From: CBDEFX01 sp965237635
GTDB taxonomy: Bacteria > Chloroflexota > Dehalococcoidia > Lucifugimonadales > CAUZJF01
Reading direction: 5' to 3'
DNA length: 64,000 bases
Assembly (NCBI GenBank): GCA_965237635.1
Contig: CBDEFX010000002.1
Span: 2,426,924-2,490,923, forward strand
The notes below the pieces were generated by a model. That model worked only from the letters and a program-made list of their open reading frames with translations, made no database searches and was not told the origin of the DNA. Position 1 is the first letter of the stretch. Every line of letters begins with the position of its first letter. Below, one piece after another: positions 29,505 through 38,127 of this stretch. Made by a program: the position numbers and the translations under genes.

Positions 29505-30022
29505 GCGGCCCTCCTGCTTCTTTGCGTATCCACAGGCGCGATCAGCCACCCGCTCCTGAACCCGGAGGCTGATCTCTGAGCGCTAGGGACGATGATACTG
29601 GCTACAGAGCATACCTGAACCTGAGGATAAAGGTTCTTGGTTTTGTATGGTTTGGTGAGCCTGAGTTATACTACCATAGCCCTCGTCGAGCATGGTGCGT
29701 TGCCTGGATCCAGGCAGCTTTATATGGGGAATTCCGGCTCTACATCCATTGCCGACTAGGGACCTGTCCACAAATACGATGAAGGCTGTCCGCGGCGAGA
29801 CGTGAGTCATCCACATGCGCCGGTTGGGGGCCGTGGTCCATCCACAGGGGTCAGGCATGTATGGCTGCGGTGTGAATCGGCACAGTTTCTTCACACCGGC
29901 GTGGGGCCGGTTCACGGTCTCATCATGCGAGCCGGCGAGGATAAACCTCGTGTTGAGGAAGACGGAACCAGTATGGTTTGACCCGACATGACGCGGGCAC
30001 CGAAGTGTAGAGGGGATGACAT
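29505..30022. other. Intergenic region upstream of the copper-protein pair
   Basis: About 520 bp. A minus-strand open frame at 29583-30035 has no coding character. No gene or structural RNA recognised. The 3' part should carry the promoter for the cupredoxin gene but I see no clear consensus. Confidence 0.5.
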
Positions 30023-30457
30023 ATGACAAGGACACTCACGTTCCTCGTCCTTCTGTTCCTGCTGGTGGGTGGATCATCGGCGTGCGGCTCCAACGGTGGC
30101 GAACAAGAGGCGACCGCCGCGCCGGTCGTGACAGCTATCGAGAGTCCTGCGGCGGCACTAGAACCCTCTATACCAGACGGTGCGGTGAAGGTCATCAACA
30201 GGGACCAGAGTGGGAGTGGCGAGTACAGATTTGATCCTTCCGAACTCACCTTCAAGGTCGGTCAAGAGGTAACCTTCGCACTCTTCGCCCAAACTGAGTT
30301 CCATACATTCACGGTTGAAGAACTTGGGATCGACGTGTCTATCGACGCGGGTACGACGGAGTTGTTCACATTCGAGTTCGCCAAGGCGGGGACCTACAAA
30401 CTCATTTGCATCCCCCATGAAACCTTGGGCATGACCGGTCAGATAGTCGTTGAGTAG
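30023..30457 (+). CDS. Cupredoxin-domain lipoprotein (plastocyanin-like)
   Basis: 144 aa. Signal peptide and lipobox SSACGS. Single cupredoxin fold at ~50-144: FDPSELTFKVGQEVTFALFA, first copper His in EFHTFTVEE, and the C-terminal loop YKLICIPHETLGMTGQIVVE, which supplies Cys, His and Met of a type-1 copper site. Expected to be an extracytoplasmic electron carrier. The next gene (50 bp on, same strand) is a multicopper oxidase, a likely redox partner. Confidence 0.9.
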   Translation: MTRTLTFLVLLFLLVGGSSACGSNGGEQEATAAPVVTAIESPAAALEPSIPDGAVKVINRDQSGSGEYRFDPSELTFKVGQEVTFALFAQTEFHTFTVEELGIDVSIDAGTTELFTFEFAKAGTYKLICIPHETLGMTGQIVVE

Positions 30458-30506
30458 CCTCCCAGACGCTAGAACGAGCATGACAGAAATCTTAAGAAGG
30501 CATGAA

Positions 30507-31538
30507 ATGAGCAATAAAATCGCAATTGGCCCATTGAACGTCGCGTTGTTATCACTCTTGGTCTTTGCAGGAGTGGCATGTAGTGATGACGACAACAACG
30601 AGGTTGAAACGCCGGCCGCCGCTGCTTCCGTTGCGGGGACTGCCGCCCAGGCATTGCCCAAATCCGGGCCTGCCCAAGTCGCTTTGGGTGACGGACCTGC
30701 GGGTGTGGAAGGAAGCCGGTTTACTGATCCAGACGTCAAGATCGACCTGACCGCCGAAGTGGTCCAGTGGGAAGTGTTGGAAGGGGAGTTCGTAGAGGTT
30801 TGGGGCTACAACGGACAGTACCCCGGTCCGGAGATTAGGGCGAAGGTCGGAGACAAGGTCCGGATCAACTTCACTAACAACCTGCCGGAGGCCACGACCA
30901 TCCACTGGCATGGCCTAGAGGTCCCCAACGACCAGGACGGTGTTCCCGGCATCACCCAGCCTGACATCCCTCCGGGCGGCTCCTGGACGTACGAGTTCGT
31001 AGCTCCGAAAGCTGGTACCACTATGTACCACACGCACTCAAATACGGTTAGGCAGTTGGCCAAGGGCTTATTCGGGGCCTTCATCGTGGAGCCGCGGGAA
31101 GGGCTTCCCCTATATGATCGGGAGTACACGTTGTTGCTACATGAAATCAGCGGTTTCTACACGGTCAATGGCCACTCTTTCCCAAAGACTCTGGAGGACT
31201 CGCTGTTGAAGATCAAGTCCGACGAACGGGTCCTCGTTCGGATGATCAACGCAGGTCAGATCCACCACCCCATGCACTTGCACGGACACCAGTTCAAAGT
31301 GGTGCAGCTTGATAGCAACCCGCTGGCATTCCCGATAACAGTCAACACGCAGGACATCGCTCCGGGACAGACCGTCGATGTTGAGATAGACGGCTCCAAC
31401 CCGGGTACATGGGTGTTCCACTGTCACATAATCCCACATGTCACTAACAAAGGTGTGTACCCTGGCGGGATGCTGATCGCACTTGATTACGAGGACCATA
31501 CCTCCTACTTCGAGGAACAGGCAGCGCCAGCCGAATAG
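30507..31538 (+). CDS. Two-domain multicopper oxidase (laccase-like)
   Basis: 343 aa from ATG 30507 (AGAAGG seven bases upstream). Lipoprotein-like N-terminus (FAGVACSDDD). All four copper motifs: HWHG (~130), YHTHS (~173), HPMHLHGHQF (~255) and the type-1/type-3 motif HCHIIPH (~310). Only two cupredoxin domains are present, so it should be a trimeric two-domain oxidase. It oxidises phenolic, metal or nitrite-type substrates; which one cannot be told. The IS256 copy starts 135 bp downstream. Confidence 0.92.
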   Translation: MSNKIAIGPLNVALLSLLVFAGVACSDDDNNEVETPAAAASVAGTAAQALPKSGPAQVALGDGPAGVEGSRFTDPDVKIDLTAEVVQWEVLEGEFVEVWGYNGQYPGPEIRAKVGDKVRINFTNNLPEATTIHWHGLEVPNDQDGVPGITQPDIPPGGSWTYEFVAPKAGTTMYHTHSNTVRQLAKGLFGAFIVEPREGLPLYDREYTLLLHEISGFYTVNGHSFPKTLEDSLLKIKSDERVLVRMINAGQIHHPMHLHGHQFKVVQLDSNPLAFPITVNTQDIAPGQTVDVEIDGSNPGTWVFHCHIIPHVTNKGVYPGGMLIALDYEDHTSYFEEQAAPAE

Positions 31539-31766
31539 AGCAAAGCCCAGCGCAGAGCTTGACTTGGCACAGGTAATTGATTAGCAACTGGCCTAGATGG
31601 CTGATGTCGGTTAACACCAGCATGATAATCGCCGAGGGAGTGTGAGGCCGTTGGGCGATTTTGAAACGAGAACGAGGTATCTTCAAAAAGTGTGTAACCA
31701 GTCAGGCGGTGTACCCTCTCTCTGAACAACACGGGCTCGAGGCCCAAGAGAGGAGATAGACCGCCC

Positions 31767-33178
31767 ATGAGGAAGGAAAGCACTGAGAGTAGGTCGGAGT
31801 CAAGGCCGGAGTGGGAGCAGTTGGAGGATTGGGTGCGAAGCCAGGTCCAGAGGCTGATCCAGGAGTTGCTGGAGGAGGAGGTGACGGAGTTTCTGGGAAG
31901 GGCGAAGTCGGCGCTCAGATCCGACTCGGACTCAGATACCGGCTATCGGAACGGATACGGCAGAGCCCGGAGGCTTACGCTGAGTTCGGGAACGATACAG
32001 CTGAGGCGGCCGCGAGTCCGCGATACCGAAGAGCAGTTCGAGAGCCGGCTGCTGCCGCTGTTCGTCAACAGGACCAGGAAGGTTGCTGAGTTGATCCCCG
32101 AGCTGTACCTGCACGGTCTATCCGAAGGCGACTTCGATCTGGCTTTGCGGGGGCTGCTGGGAGAGGACGCACCGGTATCGGCGAGCACGGTGGCCCGGTT
32201 GAAGTCCAAGTGGAACGATGAGCTTGCCCAATGGCGCAGCCGGCCCGTCGATGACCTGGAAGTGGTCTACATGTGGGTGGATGGAGTCTACGTCAAGGCT
32301 GGTCTTGAGAAGGAGAAGGCGGCGGTACTGGTGGTGATGGCGGCCCTGAGCGACGGGAGCAAGGTGGTGGTGAGCGCTGTCCCCGGATACAGGGAGTCCA
32401 CAGAGAACTGGTCCGAGGTGCTCAGGGACATCAAGCGCCGGGGCTTGAGCTGCCCGAGGCTGGTGGTTGGAGACGGACACCTGGGCATCTGGGGAGCTCT
32501 GCGCAACGTCTATCCGCAGGCGGCAGAGCAACGCTGCTGGAACCACAAGATCGTAAACGTGCTCGCCAAGCTTGATTCTCTCGTAAAAAGTCTGTGCAGG
32601 TCGAATTAGAACAACCGTGCCCTTGCCTGGGTACAATATACAGTCTCTGTTCCGTGTACTACCCCAACATACGGTAGCGCTCAGATGTGCTAAAGCGCTG
32701 GAACTTCCTCAAAACGGGTTTTTACGAGGGAATCAAGCTTCCAAAGCGACAACAGGACCAGGCCAAGCTCATGCTGCGTACTATCCCCTACGCGCCGACT
32801 CGGACAGAGGCTGAGCGGCTCAGGACGGTGTTCACCAGGTGGTGCGGCGACCATTCCTACGAGGCGGCCTCAGAGGCCTTGGAGCGGGACTGGGACCGCA
32901 TGGTCACCTTCTATGACTTCCCAAAGGAGCACTGGGGGCACCTTCGCACGACGAACCCGGTAGAATCACCCTTCGCGGCCCTCAGGCTTCGGACCGATGC
33001 CGCCAAGCGCTACAAGAGGGTCGATCGGGCGATAGCGGTGATCTGGAAAATGTTGATGGTCGCCGAACAGCGCTTCAGGCGTCTGAAGGCCCCTGAGTTG
33101 ATCGAAGACGTCTATCTCGGTGCACAGTATGCGGATGGAATCGCCATTGAATCAACGGCTGAGAAGGTCGCCGCCTGA
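31767..33178 (+). pseudogene. IS256-family (mutator-type) transposase, split by MITE, copy 1
   Basis: N-terminal part 31767-32573: MRKESTESRSESRPEWEQLE, RLIQELLEEEVTEFLGRAKS, GYRNGYGRARRLTLSSGTIQ, first Asp in YMWVDGVYVKAGL, second in LVVGDGHLGIWGAL, WNHKIVNVLAKL. MITE at 32574-32734. C-terminal part from about 32741: PKRQQDQAKLMLRTIPYAPT, TTNPVESPFAALRLRTDAAK with the Glu. The MITE adds a short tail DSLVKSLCRSN to the first piece, and supplies an in-frame start (ATG... at 32687, MLKRWNFLKTGFYEGIKL) to the second. Not expected to be active as two pieces. Confidence 0.92.
32574..32734. mobile_element. 161-bp MITE, copy 3 (inside IS256 copy 1)
   Basis: Ends GATTCTCTCG and CGAGGGAATC, exact AAGCTT duplication at 32568-32573 and 32735-32740. 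The right-hand 19 bp GGGTTTTTACGAGGGAATC are identical to the right end of IS1182 at 48141-48159. Confidence 0.96.
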
Positions 33179-33250
33179 TGTCGTTTACACACCTATTGAC
33201 GTAACCTCCATCTGGCCACACGGACTTGCAGCCCTGTACCTCTCGCATAT

Positions 33251-33460
33251 ATGCCAAGGAACAATTTGGGGAATCGTATACTACCACCACAGCTAGCTGT
33301 CAGGGAAGACGCATACCGGGAAGTGGAGGAGTCCTGGCGCAGGGAGGTGGCAGCAGACAACAGGATGAGACGATTGGCTCTCCGGCTTGGATTGGTCGCC
33401 GTCGTGCTGTTCGTCATGCTGGTCATCAGCATTCTTGTGGCGTGGCTTCTGCTGACGTAG
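33251..33460 (+). CDS. Small single-span membrane protein
   Basis: 69 aa. Its second half (AYREVEESWRREVAADNRMR, then RLALRLGLVAVVLFVMLVIS) closely resembles the C-terminal coiled-coil and membrane anchor of the HTH protein at 41426-41860 (AYEEMEEAYWKERAAHGRTR). It lacks that protein's HTH domain, so it is either a short paralogue or the surviving 3' end of one. No strong RBS is evident. Confidence 0.5.
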   Translation: MPRNNLGNRILPPQLAVREDAYREVEESWRREVAADNRMRRLALRLGLVAVVLFVMLVISILVAWLLLT

Positions 33461-33979
33461 GGGCTGATAGGTTCATATCACGGCTAGGATTCGGTGCCGG
33501 CCAACCCTTTGGAGCACTGTGCGCGTCTTGCCACATCGCCAGATCGAATCCTCCGGCCAATATAGATCACGACAGATCGTTGCCTCGGCCTCCATCATGC
33601 TTCGCCTTCCCGTTTCTCCGCCGTGCAACTTGTACATTTCAGCTAGGGCGCATGTACCACCCCGCCGCAACCGGCCCCTGACAAAAAGTGTTCGCTGTTT
33701 CTGTCCTGTAGAGAGGCCCTGCCCCCTTGCCTCAGCTATGCAACCGCCCCGATCTGCAACCTGCAGCCAAACTCCAACCCCTGTACACCCCGTTGACCTC
33801 CTGACGGCTCTCCACCGTGAAATCCCCTGGAAGGGACTTCATGGATGAAATCCCTTCCGAGGGATAACGTTCAACGCTCCAAGACCACAGACTGGGTGGT
33901 GGACGCTGAGGCTAGCACGGACAACGACCGCGCTGGTCCTGGCTTCTGAGGCCTACCTGGACGAAGCCGGAGGAGCGGG
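33461..33979. other. Intergenic stretch
   Basis: About 520 bp with no gene I can support; the open frames present have no coding character. Confidence 0.5.
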
Positions 33980-34186
33980 ATGAGGAACGCCAACGGAAGG
34001 AAGACGTCGAGAGAGCGCCGGGCGACGGCTGAGCGAAGGTCGCCGGCATACTCCGCTGAGCAATGGGAGACTCTGCGACGTGGGCTGCGCATCCTGGCCA
34101 GGATGATCGTCCGCGCCCATCTGCGGCGGCAGGCGTCCCGGCCTGTGGCTGCGCCCAGTCTGCCAGAGGCCGAGGACAGGGAGTGA
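33980..34186 (+). CDS. Small basic hypothetical protein
   Basis: 68 aa, ATG 33980 with GGAGGAG just upstream. Arg-rich N-terminus, then YSAEQWETLRRGLRILARMI and VRAHLRRQ, an amphipathic helix. No family recognised; the basic character would fit nucleic-acid binding. Codon use is like that of the neighbouring genes. Confidence 0.5.
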   Translation: MRNANGRKTSRERRATAERRSPAYSAEQWETLRRGLRILARMIVRAHLRRQASRPVAAPSLPEAEDRE

Positions 34187-34426
34187 GCGATCATGGAACA
34201 CCGACTCCCACGCTTCGGCCCACGTCCGTCATGTCCCGAATCCCCGATTGCACTTCTGCAACTTCCGAAGCTGGGACTGTCCTTAGTATGTTGGTTCTGA
34301 ACAAGCCATTCTAGTAGCTCGGTGAGCGACGTTCGATTCTGCACCGACCCCGCAGCGCTTGTTCCGGTGAGTAGGCTCAGTCTATGATGTCTTGAGCCCC
34401 AGATCGACAGGAGGTCCCTGACAAAC

Positions 34427-34741
34427 GTGCCGACACTTGAGGTTGTTTCACTTCAGGATGCACAGCTTGAGCTATCCCTGACTGGAAAGCGTGGCGTGAT
34501 AATGCGCCAGTACATGGACTACATCGGACAACTCGAAACCGACCAGGCCGGCAAGCTCATCCCCGACGAAGGCGAAACTACGGCTGCCATTCGTCGCCGT
34601 CTCGGCGCGGCGGCGCAGCTGTTGGGCAAGAGCCTCGTTGTGAACCGCCAGGGGGACGTGGTCTTCTTCTGGGAAGAGGGCAGCGGCTCCGCGCCGAGAC
34701 GAAGAGGTCGGCGCAGGAAGACCAGCACGGAAACCGAGTAG
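34427..34741 (+). CDS. Hypothetical protein
   Basis: 104 aa from GTG 34427; AGGAGGT lies 11 bases upstream. Contains ETTAAIRRRLGAAAQLLGKS and NRQGDVVFFWEEGS and ends in a basic tail RRRGRRRKTSTETE. Not recognised. The leader (GGAGGTCCCTGACAAA) resembles that of the PD-(D/E)XK-like gene at 38128. Confidence 0.6.
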   Translation: MPTLEVVSLQDAQLELSLTGKRGVIMRQYMDYIGQLETDQAGKLIPDEGETTAAIRRRLGAAAQLLGKSLVVNRQGDVVFFWEEGSGSAPRRRGRRRKTSTETE

Positions 34742-34762
34742 TACCGGGGTCAGAGAGTCGCC

Positions 34763-35220
34763 CTAGCGCACGACCCCTAACTGGCAGCCGTCGTGGAGGG
34801 TGATGGTGGCGTCGAAGCGGCCCCATCTGTGGAACTCCACGTGCGAATGTAGCCCGTCGGTCCCGGGGGACATTGAGGCGGCGATCGGGTAGACGGCGGC
34901 GACCGCGTCCATCCGGCGGATCAGCAGCGTGAGCCACTCTCTGGACACCGGGTAGGCGCGCACGAAGTCCGAGGGCGTCTGAAAGCCGAGTATCGAGGCG
35001 GCCTCGCCGATGCCCTTGGCCGTCAGATGATATCTCCTGCTCGACGGTAGGTGCGCGGTGCCGTGACTCACGCGCCCAACTATGCCGTCGGACAGCAATA
35101 CTGGTCCGCCCGCGGTGGATGGTCGCGAGCGGCTCGCCTAGGATGCCTGCCAATTCTGCCGTATCGACGAAACGCATCCTGCTGAGGGAGCGGAGCAACT
35201 GTCGGTCTGAGAAGGCCGCG
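34763..35220 (-). pseudogene. Replication-relaxation-family protein, truncated and frameshifted
   Basis: Close relative of the intact protein at 42280-43089. The N-terminal winged helix (MRFVDTAELAGILGEPLATI) is in one frame; near 35095 the reading must switch to the frame starting MLSDGIVGRVSHGTAHLPSS. That runs through REWLTLLIRRMDAVAAVYPI to ITLHDGCQLGVVR and stops, about 100 residues short of the paralogue's C-terminus. Inactive. Confidence 0.8.
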
Positions 35221-35318
35221 TGTCGAGCCTACCAAATGGGCGGCGTGGTCGACAGCCCGGTTCGACGATTCTGGGATATACTGTGTCCACTTCGTAGCGA
35301 CCATGCTCTGGTGGTGAG

Positions 35319-36125
35319 TTGAAGGCTCTCGCCCGTCCTATCCCCAGCTTACTACGCCGGGAGAAATCCTTGGAAACACAGACGAAATATCTTTGGGGTG
35401 TTGCAAAGATCGAGGACGACGTCGCGGCCGATATACGAACGAGCCACGCTCGTGAGTTGAAGGTCCTGGATGCCGCATTAGAGGAAGTCCTCCGTGGTTT
35501 TCAGGCTTTTGCTTATCGAAACCCAAAGCCAGATAATCGACTAGAGAGCGTGAGGCTTTTCCTGGCAACTAGAAGCTTCAACTCGCTACGAATTGCCGTG
35601 CAGACGGTGGAGCGAGGCAACTACCAACAGGCTTTGACCTTGGTACGCATCGCCATGGAAGACCAGTTGGTTGCGAATGACGTAGAAAACAATCCTCCGA
35701 CTTTGGCGGCCCTGCTGGATGGCGAAGGCAGACTCGGCAGGGGCGACCTTACATTTGCAAGGATGGCTGAGCGATTGTCACCTAAGGCAAAGGAGGTGTG
35801 GGACTACGACTACGGATGGGTCAGCAAATCCGCCGCCCACCCACGACTCGAGAGTATGCAGGGACTTACTACAATCGGCCCGGGTAAGCAGATAACTCTG
35901 AGGCCAGGCGGATATTACGATGAGGTGGAGGTGGACAATGTGCTATATCACCTACTGCGCGAGCTTGTGCAATTGATGACACAAATCGCGAAAGTCACTG
36001 CCTGTGCAGGGATTGACTGGGTTACTGGTGCCCTACCGGTTTTCGAAGAAGTCGAGTCTGCCTGGATACGGTTGGACCAGAAGGCCGGCGAGCGGCTCAA
36101 AGAATACACGGGGTGTCCCAAGTAG
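35319..36125 (+). CDS. Hypothetical protein (DUF5677-like in character)
   Basis: 268 aa, TTG start; no better start in frame. Mostly helical and soluble. RLFLATRSFNSLRIAVQTVE and RGNYQQALTLVRIAMEDQLV form a helical hairpin typical of proteins that resemble DUF5677/abortive-infection-like helical families, but I cannot make a firm assignment. C-terminal half YHLLRELVQLMTQIAKVTAC is also helical. Lies inside the inverted segment. Confidence 0.55.
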   Translation: MKALARPIPSLLRREKSLETQTKYLWGVAKIEDDVAADIRTSHARELKVLDAALEEVLRGFQAFAYRNPKPDNRLESVRLFLATRSFNSLRIAVQTVERGNYQQALTLVRIAMEDQLVANDVENNPPTLAALLDGEGRLGRGDLTFARMAERLSPKAKEVWDYDYGWVSKSAAHPRLESMQGLTTIGPGKQITLRPGGYYDEVEVDNVLYHLLRELVQLMTQIAKVTACAGIDWVTGALPVFEEVESAWIRLDQKAGERLKEYTGCPK

Positions 36126-36139
36126 CTCGTTCCAGGCAG

Positions 36140-36500
36140 TACTCTCTGCCTTGTCAAGTCCGGGATAGTGTTCCCGGCTCCGTCGGACTCGATACGGGAA
36201 GTAAGGTGTTTTCCTCCGGACCGCGTCGGCGTGGACGAAATAGGTATGGCTAAAAGCAGCTTGGATGATTGATACTCCGCCCTCACGGAAGTACTCTGTC
36301 AAAGACTGTATTGGAGAGACCAAATCTCCAGTGTGGATGCGAATTCTTGGCAACACTCCTCCCCCGTCAGAGGCCTCCCCAACTGTCCGGTTCGGAGTCG
36401 TACCCGGCCCATGATGGCGCCGAAATCGCCCGGCAAGTTCACAACCTTTATTCGGTCTCTACTGGCACCTTGCCGGTCTATGTCCATATAAAGCACTAAC
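36140..36500 (-). pseudogene. Decayed gene of unknown family
   Basis: Two overlapping frames carry coding-like sequence: MDIDRQGASRDRIKVVNLPG and DFGAIMGRVRLRTGQLGRPL in one, then IRIHTGDLVSPIQSLTEYFR and EGGVSIIQAAFSHTYFVHAD in the next, so a frameshift lies near 36340. No family recognised. Undoing the IS256-mediated inversion would place it downstream of the multicopper oxidase on the same strand. Confidence 0.45.
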
Positions 36501-36568
36501 GACGCTGATTATCCCATGTTGTCCTTTTCGGTTCTCGTGAGGTTACGTCAATAGGTGTGTAAACGACA

Positions 36569-37980
36569 TCAGGCGGCGACCTTCTCAGCCGTTGATTCAA
36601 TGGCGATTCCATCCGCATACTGTGCACCGAGATAGACGTCTTCGATCAACTCAGGGGCCTTCAGACGCCTGAAGCGCTGTTCGGCGACCATCAACATTTT
36701 CCAGATCACCGCTATCGCCCGATCGACCCTCTTGTAGCGCTTGGCGGCATCGGTCCGAAGCCTGAGGGCCGCGAAGGGTGATTCTACCGGGTTCGTCGTG
36801 CGAAGGTGCCCCCAGTGCTCCTTTGGGAAGTCATAGAAGGTGACCATGCGGTCCCAGTCCCGCTCCAAGGCCTCTGAGGCCGCCTCGTAGGAATGGTCGC
36901 CGCACCACCTGGTGAACACCGTCCTGAGCCGCTCAGCCTCTGTCCGAGTCGGCGCGTAGGGGATAGTACGCAGCATGAGCTTGGCCTGGTCCTGTTGTCG
37001 CTTTGGAAGCTTGATTCCCTCGTAAAAACCCGTTTTGAGGAAGTTCCAGCGCTTTAGCACATCTGAGCGCTACCGTATGTTGGGGTAGTACACGGAACAG
37101 AGACTGTATATTGTACCCAGGCAAGGGCACGGTTGTTCTAATTCGACCTGCACAGACTTTTTACGAGAGAATCAAGCTTGGCGAGCACGTTTACGATCTT
37201 GTGGTTCCAGCAGCGTTGCTCTGCCGCCTGCGGATAGACGTTGCGCAGAGCTCCCCAGATGCCCAGGTGTCCGTCTCCAACCACCAGCCTCGGGCAGCTC
37301 AAGCCCCGGCGCTTGATGTCCCTGAGCACCTCGGACCAGTTCTCTGTGGACTCCCTGTATCCGGGGACAGCGCTCACCACCACCTTGCTCCCGTCGCTCA
37401 GGGCCGCCATCACCACCAGTACCGCCGCCTTCTCCTTCTCAAGACCAGCCTTGACGTAGACTCCATCCACCCACATGTAGACCACTTCCAGGTCATCGAC
37501 GGGCCGGCTGCGCCATTGGGCAAGCTCATCGTTCCACTTGGACTTCAACCGGGCCACCGTGCTCGCCGATACCGGTGCGTCCTCTCCCAGCAGCCCCCGC
37601 AAAGCCAGATCGAAGTCGCCTTCGGATAGACCGTGCAGGTACAGCTCGGGGATCAACTCAGCAACCTTCCTGGTCCTGTTGACGAACAGCGGCAGCAGCC
37701 GGCTCTCGAACTGCTCCTCGGTATCGCGGACTCGCGGCCGCCTCAGCTGTATCGTTCCCGAACTCAGCGTAAGCCTCCGGGCTCTGCCGTATCCGTTCCG
37801 ATAGCCGGTATCTGAGTCCGAGTCGGATCTGAGCGCCGACTTCGCCCTTCCCAGAAACTCCGTCACCTCCTCCTCCAGCAACTCCTGGATCAGCCTCTGG
37901 ACCTGGCTTCGCACCCAATCCTCCAACTGCTCCCACTCCGGCCTTGACTCCGACCTACTCTCAGTGCTTTCCTTCCTCAT
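36569..37980 (-). pseudogene. IS256-family transposase, split by MITE, copy 2
   Basis: Same two pieces as copy 1: 37980-37174 (MRKESTESRS to NVLAKL) and about 37006-36569 (PKRQQDQAKL to STAEKVAA). The MITE occupies the identical site. The protein sequences match copy 1 exactly as far as I compared. Confidence 0.92.
37013..37173. mobile_element. 161-bp MITE, copy 4 (inside IS256 copy 2)
   Basis: Ends GATTCCCTCG and CGAGAGAATC with AAGCTT at 37007-37012 and 37174-37179; sequence as in copy 3, complementary strand. Confidence 0.96.
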
Positions 37981-38127
37981 GGGCGGTCTATCTCCTCTCT
38001 TGGGCCTCGAGCCCGTGTTGTTCAGAGAGAGGGTACACCGCCTGACTGTTTACACACTTTTTGAAGATACCTCGCCAGATGCTGCAGTCCGCAGTGGGAA
38101 TGCGAGACAGATGGAGGTTCCTGACAA

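Larger units (their letters stand above)
31674..33208 (+). mobile_element. IS256-family element, copy 1 (carrying a MITE)
   Basis: 1535 bp including the MITE. Imperfect terminal repeats GAGGTATCTTCAAAAAGTG and GAGGTTACGTCAATAGGTG (inverted, right end at 33208). Left flank ACGAGAAC (31666-31673), right flank CATCTGGC (33209-33216): they differ from each other but each matches, inverted, a flank of copy 2. Nearly identical to copy 2 at 36539-38073. Confidence 0.95.
33209..36538. other. 3.3-kb segment inverted by recombination between IS256 copies
   Basis: The 8-bp flanks are swapped: ACGAGAAC left of copy 1 reappears as GTTCTCGT left of copy 2, and CATCTGGC right of copy 1 as GCCAGATG right of copy 2. 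This is the pattern left when two inverted IS copies, each with its own target duplication, recombine and flip what lies between. In the ancestral order the gene relic at 36140-36500 would follow the multicopper oxidase on the same strand. Confidence 0.9.
36539..38073 (-). mobile_element. IS256-family element, copy 2 (carrying a MITE)
   Basis: 1535 bp, same length and near-identical sequence to copy 1 but inverted; a few single-base differences are visible (for example in the terminal region and a silent GAA/GAG in the transposase). Flanks GTTCTCGT (36531-36538) and GCCAGATG (38074-38081). Confidence 0.95.

Noticed and set aside
29583..30035. 150-codon minus-strand open frame upstream of the cupredoxin gene
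   Set aside because: No RBS, no recognisable motif, overlaps the likely promoter region and the opposite-strand gene start.
31674..38073. Composite transposon bounded by two inverted IS256 copies
   Set aside because: A composite unit would show matching duplications outside both copies; the outer flanks ACGAGAAC and GCCAGATG differ, while the crosswise matches indicate inversion instead.
34400..38127. Similar leaders GGAGGTYCCTGACAAA before the genes at 34427 and 38128 as a shared riboregulator
   Set aside because: Similarity is short and mostly the RBS; no extended structure seen.
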